A DNA stretch of 64,000 nucleotides from contig NZ_CP051154.1 of the NCBI RefSeq assembly GCF_012317045.1, positions 3,844,001 through 3,908,000 on the forward strand, in the 5' to 3' direction. Below the pieces are notes generated by a model. It was not told where the DNA came from. It saw nothing but the letters and a program-made list of their open reading frames with translations, and searched no databases. Both the position numbers and the translations under genes were made by a program. This document shows, piece by piece, positions 24,447 through 32,070 of this stretch (the stretch's first letter is position 1; each line of letters begins with the position of its first letter). This DNA comes from Leifsonia sp. PS1209. Lineage in GTDB: Bacteria > Actinomycetota > Actinomycetes > Actinomycetales > Microbacteriaceae.

Positions 24447-24472
24447 ACTAAATAAACCATAAAAGATAGTTG
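24447..24472. promoter_or_regulatory. Candidate ROK operator
   Basis: AACTA and TAGTT are separated by 16 AT-rich bases, a spaced inverted repeat in a short AT-rich island 20 bp upstream of the ROK start codon. ROK repressors of the NagC/XylR type bind spaced AT-rich inverted repeats like this. The rest of the gap up to 24564 is purine-rich and shows nothing recognisable. Confidence 0.4.
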
Positions 24473-24564
24473 TGAAGACGTCAAGAACGGGATGCGCGGA
24501 GCGCCGAGAAGAGAGGCCCGACGAGGGAGAAAAGGGGAGAGGGCCGGAGAGGCAGAAAGAAGAG

Positions 24565-24604
24565 CGGCGGGCTGCCGGCCGTTGTCGCCAGTCGCAGCCC
24601 GCCG
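24565..24604 (-). terminator. Terminator of the D-amino-acid/peptide operon
   Basis: An 11-bp perfect stem (24565-24575 with 24594-24604) and an 18-base loop, followed on the minus strand by CTCTTCTTTCT. It starts 12 bp after the stop of the P1-family aminopeptidase gene. Confidence 0.6.
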
Positions 24605-24616
24605 ATTATGAAGACT

Positions 24617-25666
24617 CTATACGTTCGAATCCATGACGCGGACGACGCCGGCCGCGGCGAGCCGCTCGCGCACCGCCGGCAGCGGGATGGCGTGAGCGAT
24701 GTGGCCGTCGGCGTGGGACTGCGTGGTCGCGGCGAGGAGGGAATTCACGAGGGCCTCCTCGACCGCATCCATCGTCGCCTGGAACAGCGGAGAGAGCAGG
24801 GCGTCGTCGGGCGGCGCGGCCTGGCCGACGGAGAACGCGATGGCGTAGTCGCCGCTGCCCTGGGCGAAATCGGCTCCCACGCCCCGCATCGCGAAGACGG
24901 CACGCCGGGCGCCGCGGGCGAGCTGCCGTGCGTCGAGCGGCGCGTCGGTCGCGACGACGATCATGCACGAGTTGCCGACGGTCTCCGCGGTCGGGCCGGG
25001 GACGAGCTCTGCTGACGGCATCGGGACACCCGCGATCGAGAGCGTTCCGCTGAAGTTCGATTGCACGACCGCGCCGACGGTGTGCCGGGCGTCTCCCACA
25101 GTCACCGTCCTGGACGAGGTGCCGATGCCGCCCTTGAAACCGAGGGCGACGGTGCCCGACCCGGCGCCGACGCTGCCCTCGGCGACGGGACCGGAGGTGG
25201 CCGACGCGAGCGCCTCCTCGACGTGCTGCGTTCCGAGGGGACGGGAGCGGATGTCGGAGAGGAAGCCGTCGTTCGTCTCGCCGACGACGGGGTTGAGGGT
25301 CGTGGTCGTCTCGTAGCCGGGTCGCGACAGCATGTGCCCGAGGAGGGCGTCGGCGACCCGGTACGCGGAGAGCGTGCTGGTGAGGAGGATGGGCGTCTCG
25401 ATGGCGCCGAGCTCCTGGAGCTGTGTCGCGCCGACGAGTTTGCCGTAGCCGTTCCCGACGGCCAGACCGGCGGGAATCCACCGCCGGTCAGCGCCGATGA
25501 CCTCGGGGACGATCGCGGTCACGCCGGTGTTCAGCCGGTCGGTGTGGACGGTGGAGTGGCCGACGAGGACGCCGGGCACATCGGTGATCGCGTTGTGCCG
25601 CCCACGGGGATGGGGGCCGAGGGTGACGCCGAGATCCGCGAGGCGGAGACGGGGCTGCGCCGTCAT
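24617..25666 (-). CDS. P1-family aminopeptidase (DmpA-like)
   Basis: A 349-residue self-processing N-terminal-nucleophile hydrolase of family S58. The N-terminus LADLGVTLGPHPRGRHNAITDVPGVLVGHSTV is diagnostic. Autoproteolysis occurs before the Ser of the conserved GNSCMIVVATDAPLD segment (residues ~230-245). DmpA releases N-terminal L- and D-amino acids and some members cleave beta-peptides. No signal peptide. Start overlaps the S12 hydrolase stop by 4 bp. Last gene of a six-gene operon. Confidence 0.85.
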   Translation of the reverse strand: MTAQPRLRLADLGVTLGPHPRGRHNAITDVPGVLVGHSTVHTDRLNTGVTAIVPEVIGADRRWIPAGLAVGNGYGKLVGATQLQELGAIETPILLTSTLSAYRVADALLGHMLSRPGYETTTTLNPVVGETNDGFLSDIRSRPLGTQHVEEALASATSGPVAEGSVGAGSGTVALGFKGGIGTSSRTVTVGDARHTVGAVVQSNFSGTLSIAGVPMPSAELVPGPTAETVGNSCMIVVATDAPLDARQLARGARRAVFAMRGVGADFAQGSGDYAIAFSVGQAAPPDDALLSPLFQATMDAVEEALVNSLLAATTQSHADGHIAHAIPLPAVRERLAAAGVVRVMDSNV

Positions 25667-27207
25667 CGCGCACCCTCCCGTTCGACCTGGTGGTGGTCGG
25701 TCACGCGCGCGGCCTCGTCGCGCGGCTTGCGTCCACCCTCCCCGGCCACCTGGATCGTGAACTCCTGCACGACGGGCTCGCGCAGGCCGACGAGGTGCAC
25801 GTCGCACACGAGGGCGCCGCGCTCGCACGGGACGACCCAGCGAAGCGCCGAACGATCGGCGGCGGCGACGATGCGGTCGGCGAACGGCGCCGCGTCCGCC
25901 CGGATGGGCCCGACCTCGGCGAGCGCGGCAGCGAGCCGTTCTGCGCGCACGCTCTCCGGCACATCCAGCAACACGTTGGAGGCGAGAATGCCCGCCGCGT
26001 CGGAGAGGGGACGGTCGGCGGCGACGAGCTCGTCGATCCGGCGGGCCGCATCCAGTGTCTCCGGCCAGGGGCGCACGACGGCCGCAGGCGCATCCACACG
26101 GGTGAGCACGTCGGTGAGGACGTCGGTGGCGATGCGGCCGGCACCGAAGGCGTCCGAGTTGCCGAAGACGACCACGCCGATGCCGGTGGCCGGCTGCCAG
26201 CGCATGTGCGACGAGAATCCGGGGAGACCCCCGGCGTGCTGCACGATGCGGCCGAAGCGCCTGTCGTGCTCGACCACCAGGCCGTAGCCGTATCCGAGGC
26301 CGTCGAGCTCGCGCCCGACCGAGGGCGCTCCAATGGGGATCAGGGTGCGCGCCGTCTGCAGCTCCCGCCGGGAGGACGCACTCAGCACGGTGGTGCCGTC
26401 GGCGTCGGCGGTCTTGGCGTCGAACGCCGAGCCGAGGAAGCCTGCCCACACCGCGATGTCCCGCACGGTGCTGAACAGGCTGCCGATGCAGGCCAGCGCG
26501 CCGGAGCCGACGTATGGTTCCGGCGCGAACGTCGCTCCGTCGTCGAAGGTGCGGAACCCGCCGGCGAGGTCGCTGCCGGCCGGATAGAGGTCGGCAGCGG
26601 CGCGGGTGTCTGTGAGTCCGAGCGGATCGAGCATCCGCTCGCGCACCACCGCCTCGACCTCGCGCCCGGTGACGGCCTCGATGGCCCGGCCGATGAGCGA
26701 GATCCCGATGTTGGAGTACTGGTACTCGGTGCCCGGCTGGGTGGACGGCGTCAGCCCGGCGGCGACGACGGCCGCCAGTTCCGCTCGGGATGCGCCGAGC
26801 CGGCGGTCCCCCCACGCGTTGTCCTCGGCGAGGCCGGCCCGGTTCGACAGGAGTGCGTCGAGCGTGACCAATGCATCCCCCGCGTGCGCAGCGGCGAGTT
26901 CGGGGATGTACTCGGTCGCCGGCGCGTGCAGGTCGAGCAGGCCGTCGTCGCGCAGCGCGAGGGCGGTGGCCCCGAGGAAGCTCTTCGACATCGACGCGAT
27001 CCGGAAGACGGTGCTCTCCGCGGTCGCGGCACCGTCGCGGCGCGGCTGGCCGTGCGTGCTCACGGCGACGACGCGGCCCCGGTGCACGACAGCGGCAATG
27101 GATGCGGGTGCCCGCCGCAGCGTGGGCGTGTCGAGTCGCGCGGCGAGCGCGTCCCGGGCGTGAGAGACGAGGTCGGCGAGCGCTGAGCCCTCGGCATCGC
27201 CGGTCAT
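25663..27207 (-). CDS. Serine hydrolase of the beta-lactamase/D-aminopeptidase (S12) family
   Basis: A 514-residue penicillin-recognising-fold protein. SxxK motif in ASMSKSFLG (~residue 73), YxN in YQYSNIGISLIG, and an HAGG motif (VQHAGGLPGF) in place of KTG, as in family S12, which contains D-aminopeptidase, D-Ala-D-Ala carboxypeptidase and esterases. A C-terminal extension of ~150 residues follows the catalytic domain. No signal peptide. Overlaps both neighbours by 4 bp. A role on D-residue peptides is inferred from the operon. Confidence 0.75.
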   Translation of the reverse strand: MTGDAEGSALADLVSHARDALAARLDTPTLRRAPASIAAVVHRGRVVAVSTHGQPRRDGAATAESTVFRIASMSKSFLGATALALRDDGLLDLHAPATEYIPELAAAHAGDALVTLDALLSNRAGLAEDNAWGDRRLGASRAELAAVVAAGLTPSTQPGTEYQYSNIGISLIGRAIEAVTGREVEAVVRERMLDPLGLTDTRAAADLYPAGSDLAGGFRTFDDGATFAPEPYVGSGALACIGSLFSTVRDIAVWAGFLGSAFDAKTADADGTTVLSASSRRELQTARTLIPIGAPSVGRELDGLGYGYGLVVEHDRRFGRIVQHAGGLPGFSSHMRWQPATGIGVVVFGNSDAFGAGRIATDVLTDVLTRVDAPAAVVRPWPETLDAARRIDELVAADRPLSDAAGILASNVLLDVPESVRAERLAAALAEVGPIRADAAPFADRIVAAADRSALRWVVPCERGALVCDVHLVGLREPVVQEFTIQVAGEGGRKPRDEAARVTDHHQVEREGAR

Positions 27208-29102
27208 CGGGCCGTCCGCTCCCGCGCGAAGCTGTGCACGTGGTCGGCGAAGCCGCTGACGAGTGCGTGACTGGCCTGCGTGTTCTCCTCGTCCACGCCA
27301 CGCGCCTCCTCGATCAGCTCCGCCACGGGGCGGTCGCCCGGCGCCGGGGTGGTCGGCTCCTTCCAGCGCAGCAGGTCGTGCGCGCCGACCTCCGGGTGGA
27401 ACTGCAGCCCGTAGACGCGCTCGCCCAGCCGGAACGCCTGAATGTCCACGGCGTCGCTCGACCCGAGCAGCACAGCGGCGGGCGGCAGCTCCGTGATCAT
27501 GTCCTGGTGGTTCTCGATCATCGGCGCCGACGAGCCGAGTCCGCCGATGACGCGATCAGCGCGACCGGCGTCCGAGGTCGAGATGACCGTCGCCCCTCGC
27601 TCCTTCGGCCCGAAGGCCGCGCGCACCTCCCCGCCGGCGACATGGGCGAGGATCTGACCGCCGAGACAGATGCCCAGTGTCGGCAGGTCGGCGTCGATGG
27701 CCTCGAGCGCGAGAGCGCGCTCCTGCGCGAGCCACGGAGCGCGCGCATCGTCGTCGGGCATCAGGCCACCACCGAGCATCACGAGCCCGGCGTACCCGTC
27801 GAGGCTCTCCGGCAGACCGTCGGTTCCGAGCACCGGCTCGACGACGATGCCCTGCTCCTCGAGCCACCGGCCGAGGCGGCGAGGAGCCGACTCCTTCGCG
27901 TTGACGACCACGAGCACCCGCGGGGCAGCATCCGGTTCGCGCGGTTGCTGCGCATCCCGAGCTGCCGCATCCCGCGCAGCCGCATCCCGCGCCGCTGCAT
28001 CCACCGCCGTCGCTTCCCGCGCCGCTGCATCCACTGCCGGGGTCAGCGCAGCGGCCCGCGGGGGCGGCGCCGAACCGTCCAGGAAGGCGAGGTGGTCCGG
28101 GTCGGACGCTTCGAGCACGCGCAACACGTTCTCGTGGGCCAGCGCCGTGAGCTCTTGCTCCGACCAGCCGCGCGTGCGCAACTCGTCGAGGAGGTCCTGG
28201 TAGCGCGAGACGTCCCCGAGTCCGGCCGGCATGGAATCGGTGCCGTCGTAGTCCGCGCCGAGGCCGACCGCGTGGACGCCCGCGATGTCGCGCACATGCT
28301 CGATGTGGTCAGCGACGTCCGCGATGCCGACCGGCGGCGCCTCCCCCTGCTCGCCGCCGCGCACCCACGCGGCGCGAGCCGGGGACAGGAACGACGGGAC
28401 GAACGCCACCATCACCACACCGCCGACCGCGCCGATCGCGGCCAGCACGTCGTCCGGAACGTTGCGCGGATGGTCGCACAGCGCGAGCGCACAGGAATGG
28501 CTCACCATGACCGGGCGCGTGGAGACCGCCAGGGCGTCGCGCATCGTGGATGGCGCGACGTGCGCGAGATCGACCACCACACCGATGCGGTTCATCTCGC
28601 GCACCACCTCACGACCGAAATCGGTCAGGCCGCCGTGGCGCGCCTCGTCGGTGGCGGAGTCCGCCCAGTCCGTCGTGCGCGACCACGTCAGCGTGACGTA
28701 CCGTGCCCCGAGGCGGGCGAACTGCCGGAGAACCGCCAGCGAACCGTTGAACTGGTCGCCGCCCTCCACGCCGATCAGCGACGCGATGCGGCCATCGGCC
28801 ATCGCCGCGCGCACGTCGTCCGCCGTGCGCGCGAACCGCAGCTGCTCCGGATAGGCCTGCACCAGCCGGTGGACGAAGTCGATCTGCTCCAGCGTCGCGG
28901 TCACCTGCTCCGCCCCCTGCAGCACAGGGTCGACCCAGACCGACCAGAACTGGCCGCCGACCCCGCCGGCCGCGAGGCGTGGGAGGTCGGTGTGGAGGTC
29001 GGGGCAGGACGCATCCAGTGCGGCGACCGTGTATCCGTGGTGCTCGCGACGAGCCCAGGCGAGGTCGTTGTGGCCGTCGACGACGGGGATCTTCGCTGTC
29101 AT
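27204..29102 (-). CDS. Fusion: M19 membrane-dipeptidase family + class I glutamine amidotransferase-like domain
   Basis: A 632-residue two-domain protein. Residues 1-340 are an M19 (renal-type) dipeptidase: DGHNDLAW supplies the first metal ligands, GVEGGDQF the bridging Glu, then VMVSHSCALA and GLGADYDG. An Ala/Arg/Asp linker (residues ~350-385) is encoded by imperfect tandem DNA repeats. Residues ~390-632 form a class I amidotransferase-like domain with the Cys nucleophile in GICLGGQ (~478) and His-Glu in LQFHPEV (~570). M19 enzymes cleave dipeptides including those with a C-terminal D-residue. I do not recognise this fusion. It could also be two functions joined for coordinated expression. 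Confidence 0.85.
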   Translation of the reverse strand: MTAKIPVVDGHNDLAWARREHHGYTVAALDASCPDLHTDLPRLAAGGVGGQFWSVWVDPVLQGAEQVTATLEQIDFVHRLVQAYPEQLRFARTADDVRAAMADGRIASLIGVEGGDQFNGSLAVLRQFARLGARYVTLTWSRTTDWADSATDEARHGGLTDFGREVVREMNRIGVVVDLAHVAPSTMRDALAVSTRPVMVSHSCALALCDHPRNVPDDVLAAIGAVGGVVMVAFVPSFLSPARAAWVRGGEQGEAPPVGIADVADHIEHVRDIAGVHAVGLGADYDGTDSMPAGLGDVSRYQDLLDELRTRGWSEQELTALAHENVLRVLEASDPDHLAFLDGSAPPPRAAALTPAVDAAAREATAVDAAARDAAARDAAARDAQQPREPDAAPRVLVVVNAKESAPRRLGRWLEEQGIVVEPVLGTDGLPESLDGYAGLVMLGGGLMPDDDARAPWLAQERALALEAIDADLPTLGICLGGQILAHVAGGEVRAAFGPKERGATVISTSDAGRADRVIGGLGSSAPMIENHQDMITELPPAAVLLGSSDAVDIQAFRLGERVYGLQFHPEVGAHDLLRWKEPTTPAPGDRPVAELIEEARGVDEENTQASHALVSGFADHVHSFARERTAR

Positions 29103-29989
29103 GCCGTCCGCTCGTTCAGTGCGTCGTTCATCCGGTCGGTGGCGTGCGCGTCGACGGGCACCGGAGTGCCGTCGAGGGAGCGCACGGGGGCGGCGCCGCG
29201 CGTGCTGGAACACAGCCAGACGGCGTCGGCCGCGCGGAGCTCTGCGACGTCGATGACGCGGGTCTCGACCGGATCGCCCCCGGACGACAGCGCAGAGAAG
29301 ACGTCGGCCTGCGTGGTGCCCGGCAGCACCCCCAGCTCGGCGGGCGGCGTCACGTAGACACCTCCGATCCTGGCGATGACCGTGGAGTTCGGGCCTTCGA
29401 GAACGTAGCCGTCGCTGCTGACGAAGATCACATCCTGGGCTCCGCGGCGTCTGGCCTCGCGCAGGGCGGCCATGTTGACCGCATACGAGAGGGTCTTCGC
29501 GCCCTGCAGCAGCCACGGGGACGTCTGCGCGACGTCGTGTCGGTAGCCGCGGTCGAGCAGCACAACATCCACCTCCGGAGTCGTTCCTCCCGGGCGGCTG
29601 TCCGGGGCGAAACCGATGGCCCAGCCGGTCGGCACCGGCACGACGGCCTCCCCCGCCTCGTCGCCTCGCGACATCACGAACTTCACGGCTCCCCGCGCGG
29701 TGTGCTCGCGGAGCTCGTCGGCTGCCGCCAGGACGGCGAGTCTCCACAGGTCGCGGCGCGGCGCAGGAAGGTCGAGCATGGCGGCCGACCGCTCGAAGCG
29801 GTCGAGGTGCGCGTCGAGCGCCTGCGGGACACCGTCGACCACGACCACCGTCTCGAAGACGCCGTCGCCGCGCGTCGCCGAGAGGTCTGTGGCCGTCAGG
29901 AGGGCGGAGCGCGGGTCGATGCTGGTCAGGCAGTCCGCCGCCTGGGCGTCGGAACCGAGGTCCAGGCGGTGCAGAGTGAGCGTCATCAT
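29099..29989 (-). CDS. PLP-dependent class IV aminotransferase
   Basis: A 296-residue fold-type IV PLP enzyme. Visible: RGDGVFETVVVVDG (N-terminal domain), catalytic Lys in QGAKTLSYAVNM, and VLEGPNSTVIARIGG plus LPGTTQADVF for phosphate binding. This family holds D-amino-acid transaminase, branched-chain transaminase and aminodeoxychorismate lyase; sequence alone does not separate them here. Between a racemase and a dipeptidase gene, D-amino-acid transamination is attractive. AGGAGG precedes the ATG at 29989. A 13-bp gap to the racemase gene is the only one in the operon. Confidence 0.75.
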   Translation of the reverse strand: MMTLTLHRLDLGSDAQAADCLTSIDPRSALLTATDLSATRGDGVFETVVVVDGVPQALDAHLDRFERSAAMLDLPAPRRDLWRLAVLAAADELREHTARGAVKFVMSRGDEAGEAVVPVPTGWAIGFAPDSRPGGTTPEVDVVLLDRGYRHDVAQTSPWLLQGAKTLSYAVNMAALREARRRGAQDVIFVSSDGYVLEGPNSTVIARIGGVYVTPPAELGVLPGTTQADVFSALSSGGDPVETRVIDVAELRAADAVWLCSSTRGAAPVRSLDGTPVPVDAHATDRMNDALNERTA

Positions 29990-30002
29990 GGTGTCCTCCT
30001 GA

Positions 30003-31127
30003 TCAGCCGGCCGCGGCCGAGACGTCGAGCGTGCGAGACGCGTTCTGCATCACCCAGTCCACGTCCACCTCGTGGCCGATGCCCGACTCGGTCGGCACCT
30101 GCACGATTCCGGCCGTGGCGACGACGGGCGGCACGATCACGTCGCGCGCGTAGTACTTGTCGGAACCGGACACGTCCGAGGGCAGCGTGAAGTTCGGCAG
30201 CGAGGAGATGGCGACGTTCGCCGCCCGCCCCACCCCGAACTCGTGCATCCCGCCGCACCAGACTGGGATGCCCGCATCCCGGGCAACGTCGTGGGCGGTC
30301 CTGGCCGCCGCGAGCCCGCCCATCCTGGACACCTTGATGTTGAGCACCCGTCCCGCGTCGAGCGCGAGCATGGTGTGCAGATCGTCGACGGCCACGACCG
30401 ACTCGTCGAGGCAGACCGGGGTGTCGATGACGGCCTGCAGGCGCGCGTGCGCGACGAAGTCCCGCGGGGCGAAAGGCTGCTCGATCATCGTCAGGCCGTG
30501 GCCGTCGAGGGCCAGCATCACCGCAGTGGACTCCTCCGACTCCCGGTACGCGCCGTTGGCATCGACATGCAGATCCAGCCCGGGATGCACGGCGCGGACC
30601 GCGCGGACGGGCTCGACGTCCCATCCTGGCGCGATCTTGAGCTTCACGCGCTTGTACCCCGCATCCACCTGGCGGGCGACCTGCGCGAGGAGTTCGTCCA
30701 CCGTCGACTCGATGCCGAGCGAGACGCCGGCCTCCACCGCAGCGCGCGTCCCGCCGAGCTGCGACGAGAGCGAGCGGCCGGTCGAGCGCGCGAACAGGTC
30801 CCAGCCCGCGATGGAGAAGCCGGCCTTGGCGAACTCGTGACCCCGGATGCGCCCCCACGACGCCTCCAGTTCCTCGGGCGTCTCCCAGGTGACCCCGAGA
30901 ACGGCGGGCACGAGGTAGCGCTCCGCGATGCTCCACGCGGTGTGCGTGGTCTCCGACCCGTAGTACGGGTCGGAGGGGGTGGCGATCTCGCCCCAGCCGA
31001 CCCGGCCATCCGCGTCCGTCGCCTCGACGAGAAGGTGGTTGAGCCCCGTCTTGCGGTGCGAGCTCGTCTCGAAGCTGTGGACGAGGGGAAGGGTCACATC
31101 GAACAGGCGCAATCGGTCGATTCTCAT
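30003..31127 (-). CDS. N-acylamino acid racemase / o-succinylbenzoate synthase family
   Basis: A 374-residue enolase-superfamily enzyme of the NAAAR/OSBS group. Visible: catalytic KxK in VKLKIAPGWDVEPV (~residues 162-175), metal ligands in HVDANGAY, IEQPF and CLDES, the second Lys in LNIKVSRMGG, and the very typical PVWCGGMHEFGVGRAANVA and SLPNFTLPSD. These fit N-succinyl/N-acyl amino-acid racemases better than dipeptide epimerases. No menaquinone genes are nearby, and a GNAT overlaps its start, favouring the racemase role over OSBS. Start overlaps the GNAT stop by 4 bp. Confidence 0.85.
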   Translation of the reverse strand: MRIDRLRLFDVTLPLVHSFETSSHRKTGLNHLLVEATDADGRVGWGEIATPSDPYYGSETTHTAWSIAERYLVPAVLGVTWETPEELEASWGRIRGHEFAKAGFSIAGWDLFARSTGRSLSSQLGGTRAAVEAGVSLGIESTVDELLAQVARQVDAGYKRVKLKIAPGWDVEPVRAVRAVHPGLDLHVDANGAYRESEESTAVMLALDGHGLTMIEQPFAPRDFVAHARLQAVIDTPVCLDESVVAVDDLHTMLALDAGRVLNIKVSRMGGLAAARTAHDVARDAGIPVWCGGMHEFGVGRAANVAISSLPNFTLPSDVSGSDKYYARDVIVPPVVATAGIVQVPTESGIGHEVDVDWVMQNASRTLDVSAAAG

Positions 31128-31960
31128 ACGGAGGGCTCCTTGCCGGAATCGGGGTGGGACGGACGTTCGACGGCGAGATAGACGGCTGTGGACGGATCGA
31201 CGCGCACGCAGGAGACGAGGACAGCTCCGCTGCCGATCAGAGTAGCCAGCGACTGACGCACGTTCGCGCGCAGCAGGTCATGTGATGCACGCTCCTCTCC
31301 GTCGTCGGAGACGGCGGGCGCCTGCGCGGGCACGGCGAGCCAGGCGGCCTCCTCGACGGAGCCGTCCCGGCGGGAGAGCGGCCCGTGGACGACGCGGCCC
31401 CAGTCGGCGCGGCCGAGAGCGGGCGGCTCGACACGGCGCAGGTCGTCGAACGGGTCGTCGTCACGCGTCAGCCGCCACTCGACCACCACTCGATCCGTGC
31501 CCGCCCTGCCGTAGTAGTCGGGCACGAACCCGACACCCTCTGCACCGAGCGAGGTGAAGTTGAAGTGGGCGTTCCTCGAGAGCACGGGATCGAATGTCCA
31601 GCGCATCGTGCGGTGCCCCCACCCGAGCGCCACATCGCGCTGACGCTCTTTGAGCATCCGGCCGACGCCTTCGCCCTGGTGCGCCGCATCCACCACGGCC
31701 GCCTGCGAATAGTGGAAGTCACGGCCCCGAGCGTCGCGCCCGGCGAAACCGTACGCGAATCCGATCAGCTCGTCGTCGGCCGTGCGCACGCCGACCGCGG
31801 ACCCTCCGTTGCGCGCGAGAGCGCTGAGAAGATTGGGGTTGAGCGAGAACTCGGGACGCTCGTAGCCGAAAACGCGGGTGTACAGAGCCGCGGCCGCGCG
31901 GAACTCCTCGCCGGAACTCAGCGTCTCCGCGCGAAGCGAGGAAAGGGAAGCCTGGGGCAC
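31124..31960 (-). CDS. GNAT acyltransferase, candidate D-amino-acid N-succinyltransferase
   Basis: A 278-residue GNAT-superfamily protein with LIGFAYGFAGRDARG and the acyl-CoA loop AAHQGEGVGRMLKERQR (residues ~92-108), then a long C-terminal domain. Proteins of this predicted-acetyltransferase group often sit beside NAAAR/OSBS genes; in Geobacillus such a GNAT succinylates D-amino acids for the racemase. GTG start with AGGA 9 bases upstream. First gene of the six-gene operon, divergent from an M20 hydrolase. Confidence 0.7.
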   Translation of the reverse strand: MPQASLSSLRAETLSSGEEFRAAAALYTRVFGYERPEFSLNPNLLSALARNGGSAVGVRTADDELIGFAYGFAGRDARGRDFHYSQAAVVDAAHQGEGVGRMLKERQRDVALGWGHRTMRWTFDPVLSRNAHFNFTSLGAEGVGFVPDYYGRAGTDRVVVEWRLTRDDDPFDDLRRVEPPALGRADWGRVVHGPLSRRDGSVEEAAWLAVPAQAPAVSDDGEERASHDLLRANVRQSLATLIGSGAVLVSCVRVDPSTAVYLAVERPSHPDSGKEPSV

Positions 31961-32005
31961 GATACGTTTCCTATGTTTGGTCGCACGAGGCGTGGACCGC
32001 CAGGT

Positions 32006-32044
32006 TATCGCTCCGATAGCGCCCGATCAAGCAAACGATATGAT
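32006..32044. promoter_or_regulatory. Divergent control region, palindrome and -10 box
   Basis: TATCG-CTC-CGATA (32006-32018) is a perfect 5-bp inverted repeat midway between the GNAT operon and the M20 gene. TATGAT (32039-32044) is a good -10 box for the M20 gene, 26 bp before its GTG. A shared regulator of both transcription units is plausible. Confidence 0.4.
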
Positions 32045-32070
32045 TCGTAAAACAAGCGACAGGAGTCGGC

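Noticed and set aside
24480..24564. Purine-rich stretch upstream of the ROK regulator gene as a possible RNA gene or origin
   Set aside because: No stable fold, repeat or box is apparent. It reads as ordinary intergenic sequence between a terminator and a promoter.
27950..28035. Possible CRISPR-like or satellite array
   Set aside because: The repeats are short, imperfect, in frame and without spacers. They encode the Ala-rich linker of the dipeptidase-amidotransferase fusion.
30003..31127. Menaquinone-pathway o-succinylbenzoate synthase
   Set aside because: The family overlaps, but no menaquinone genes are near and it is coupled to a GNAT gene and peptidase genes, as for N-acylamino-acid racemases.
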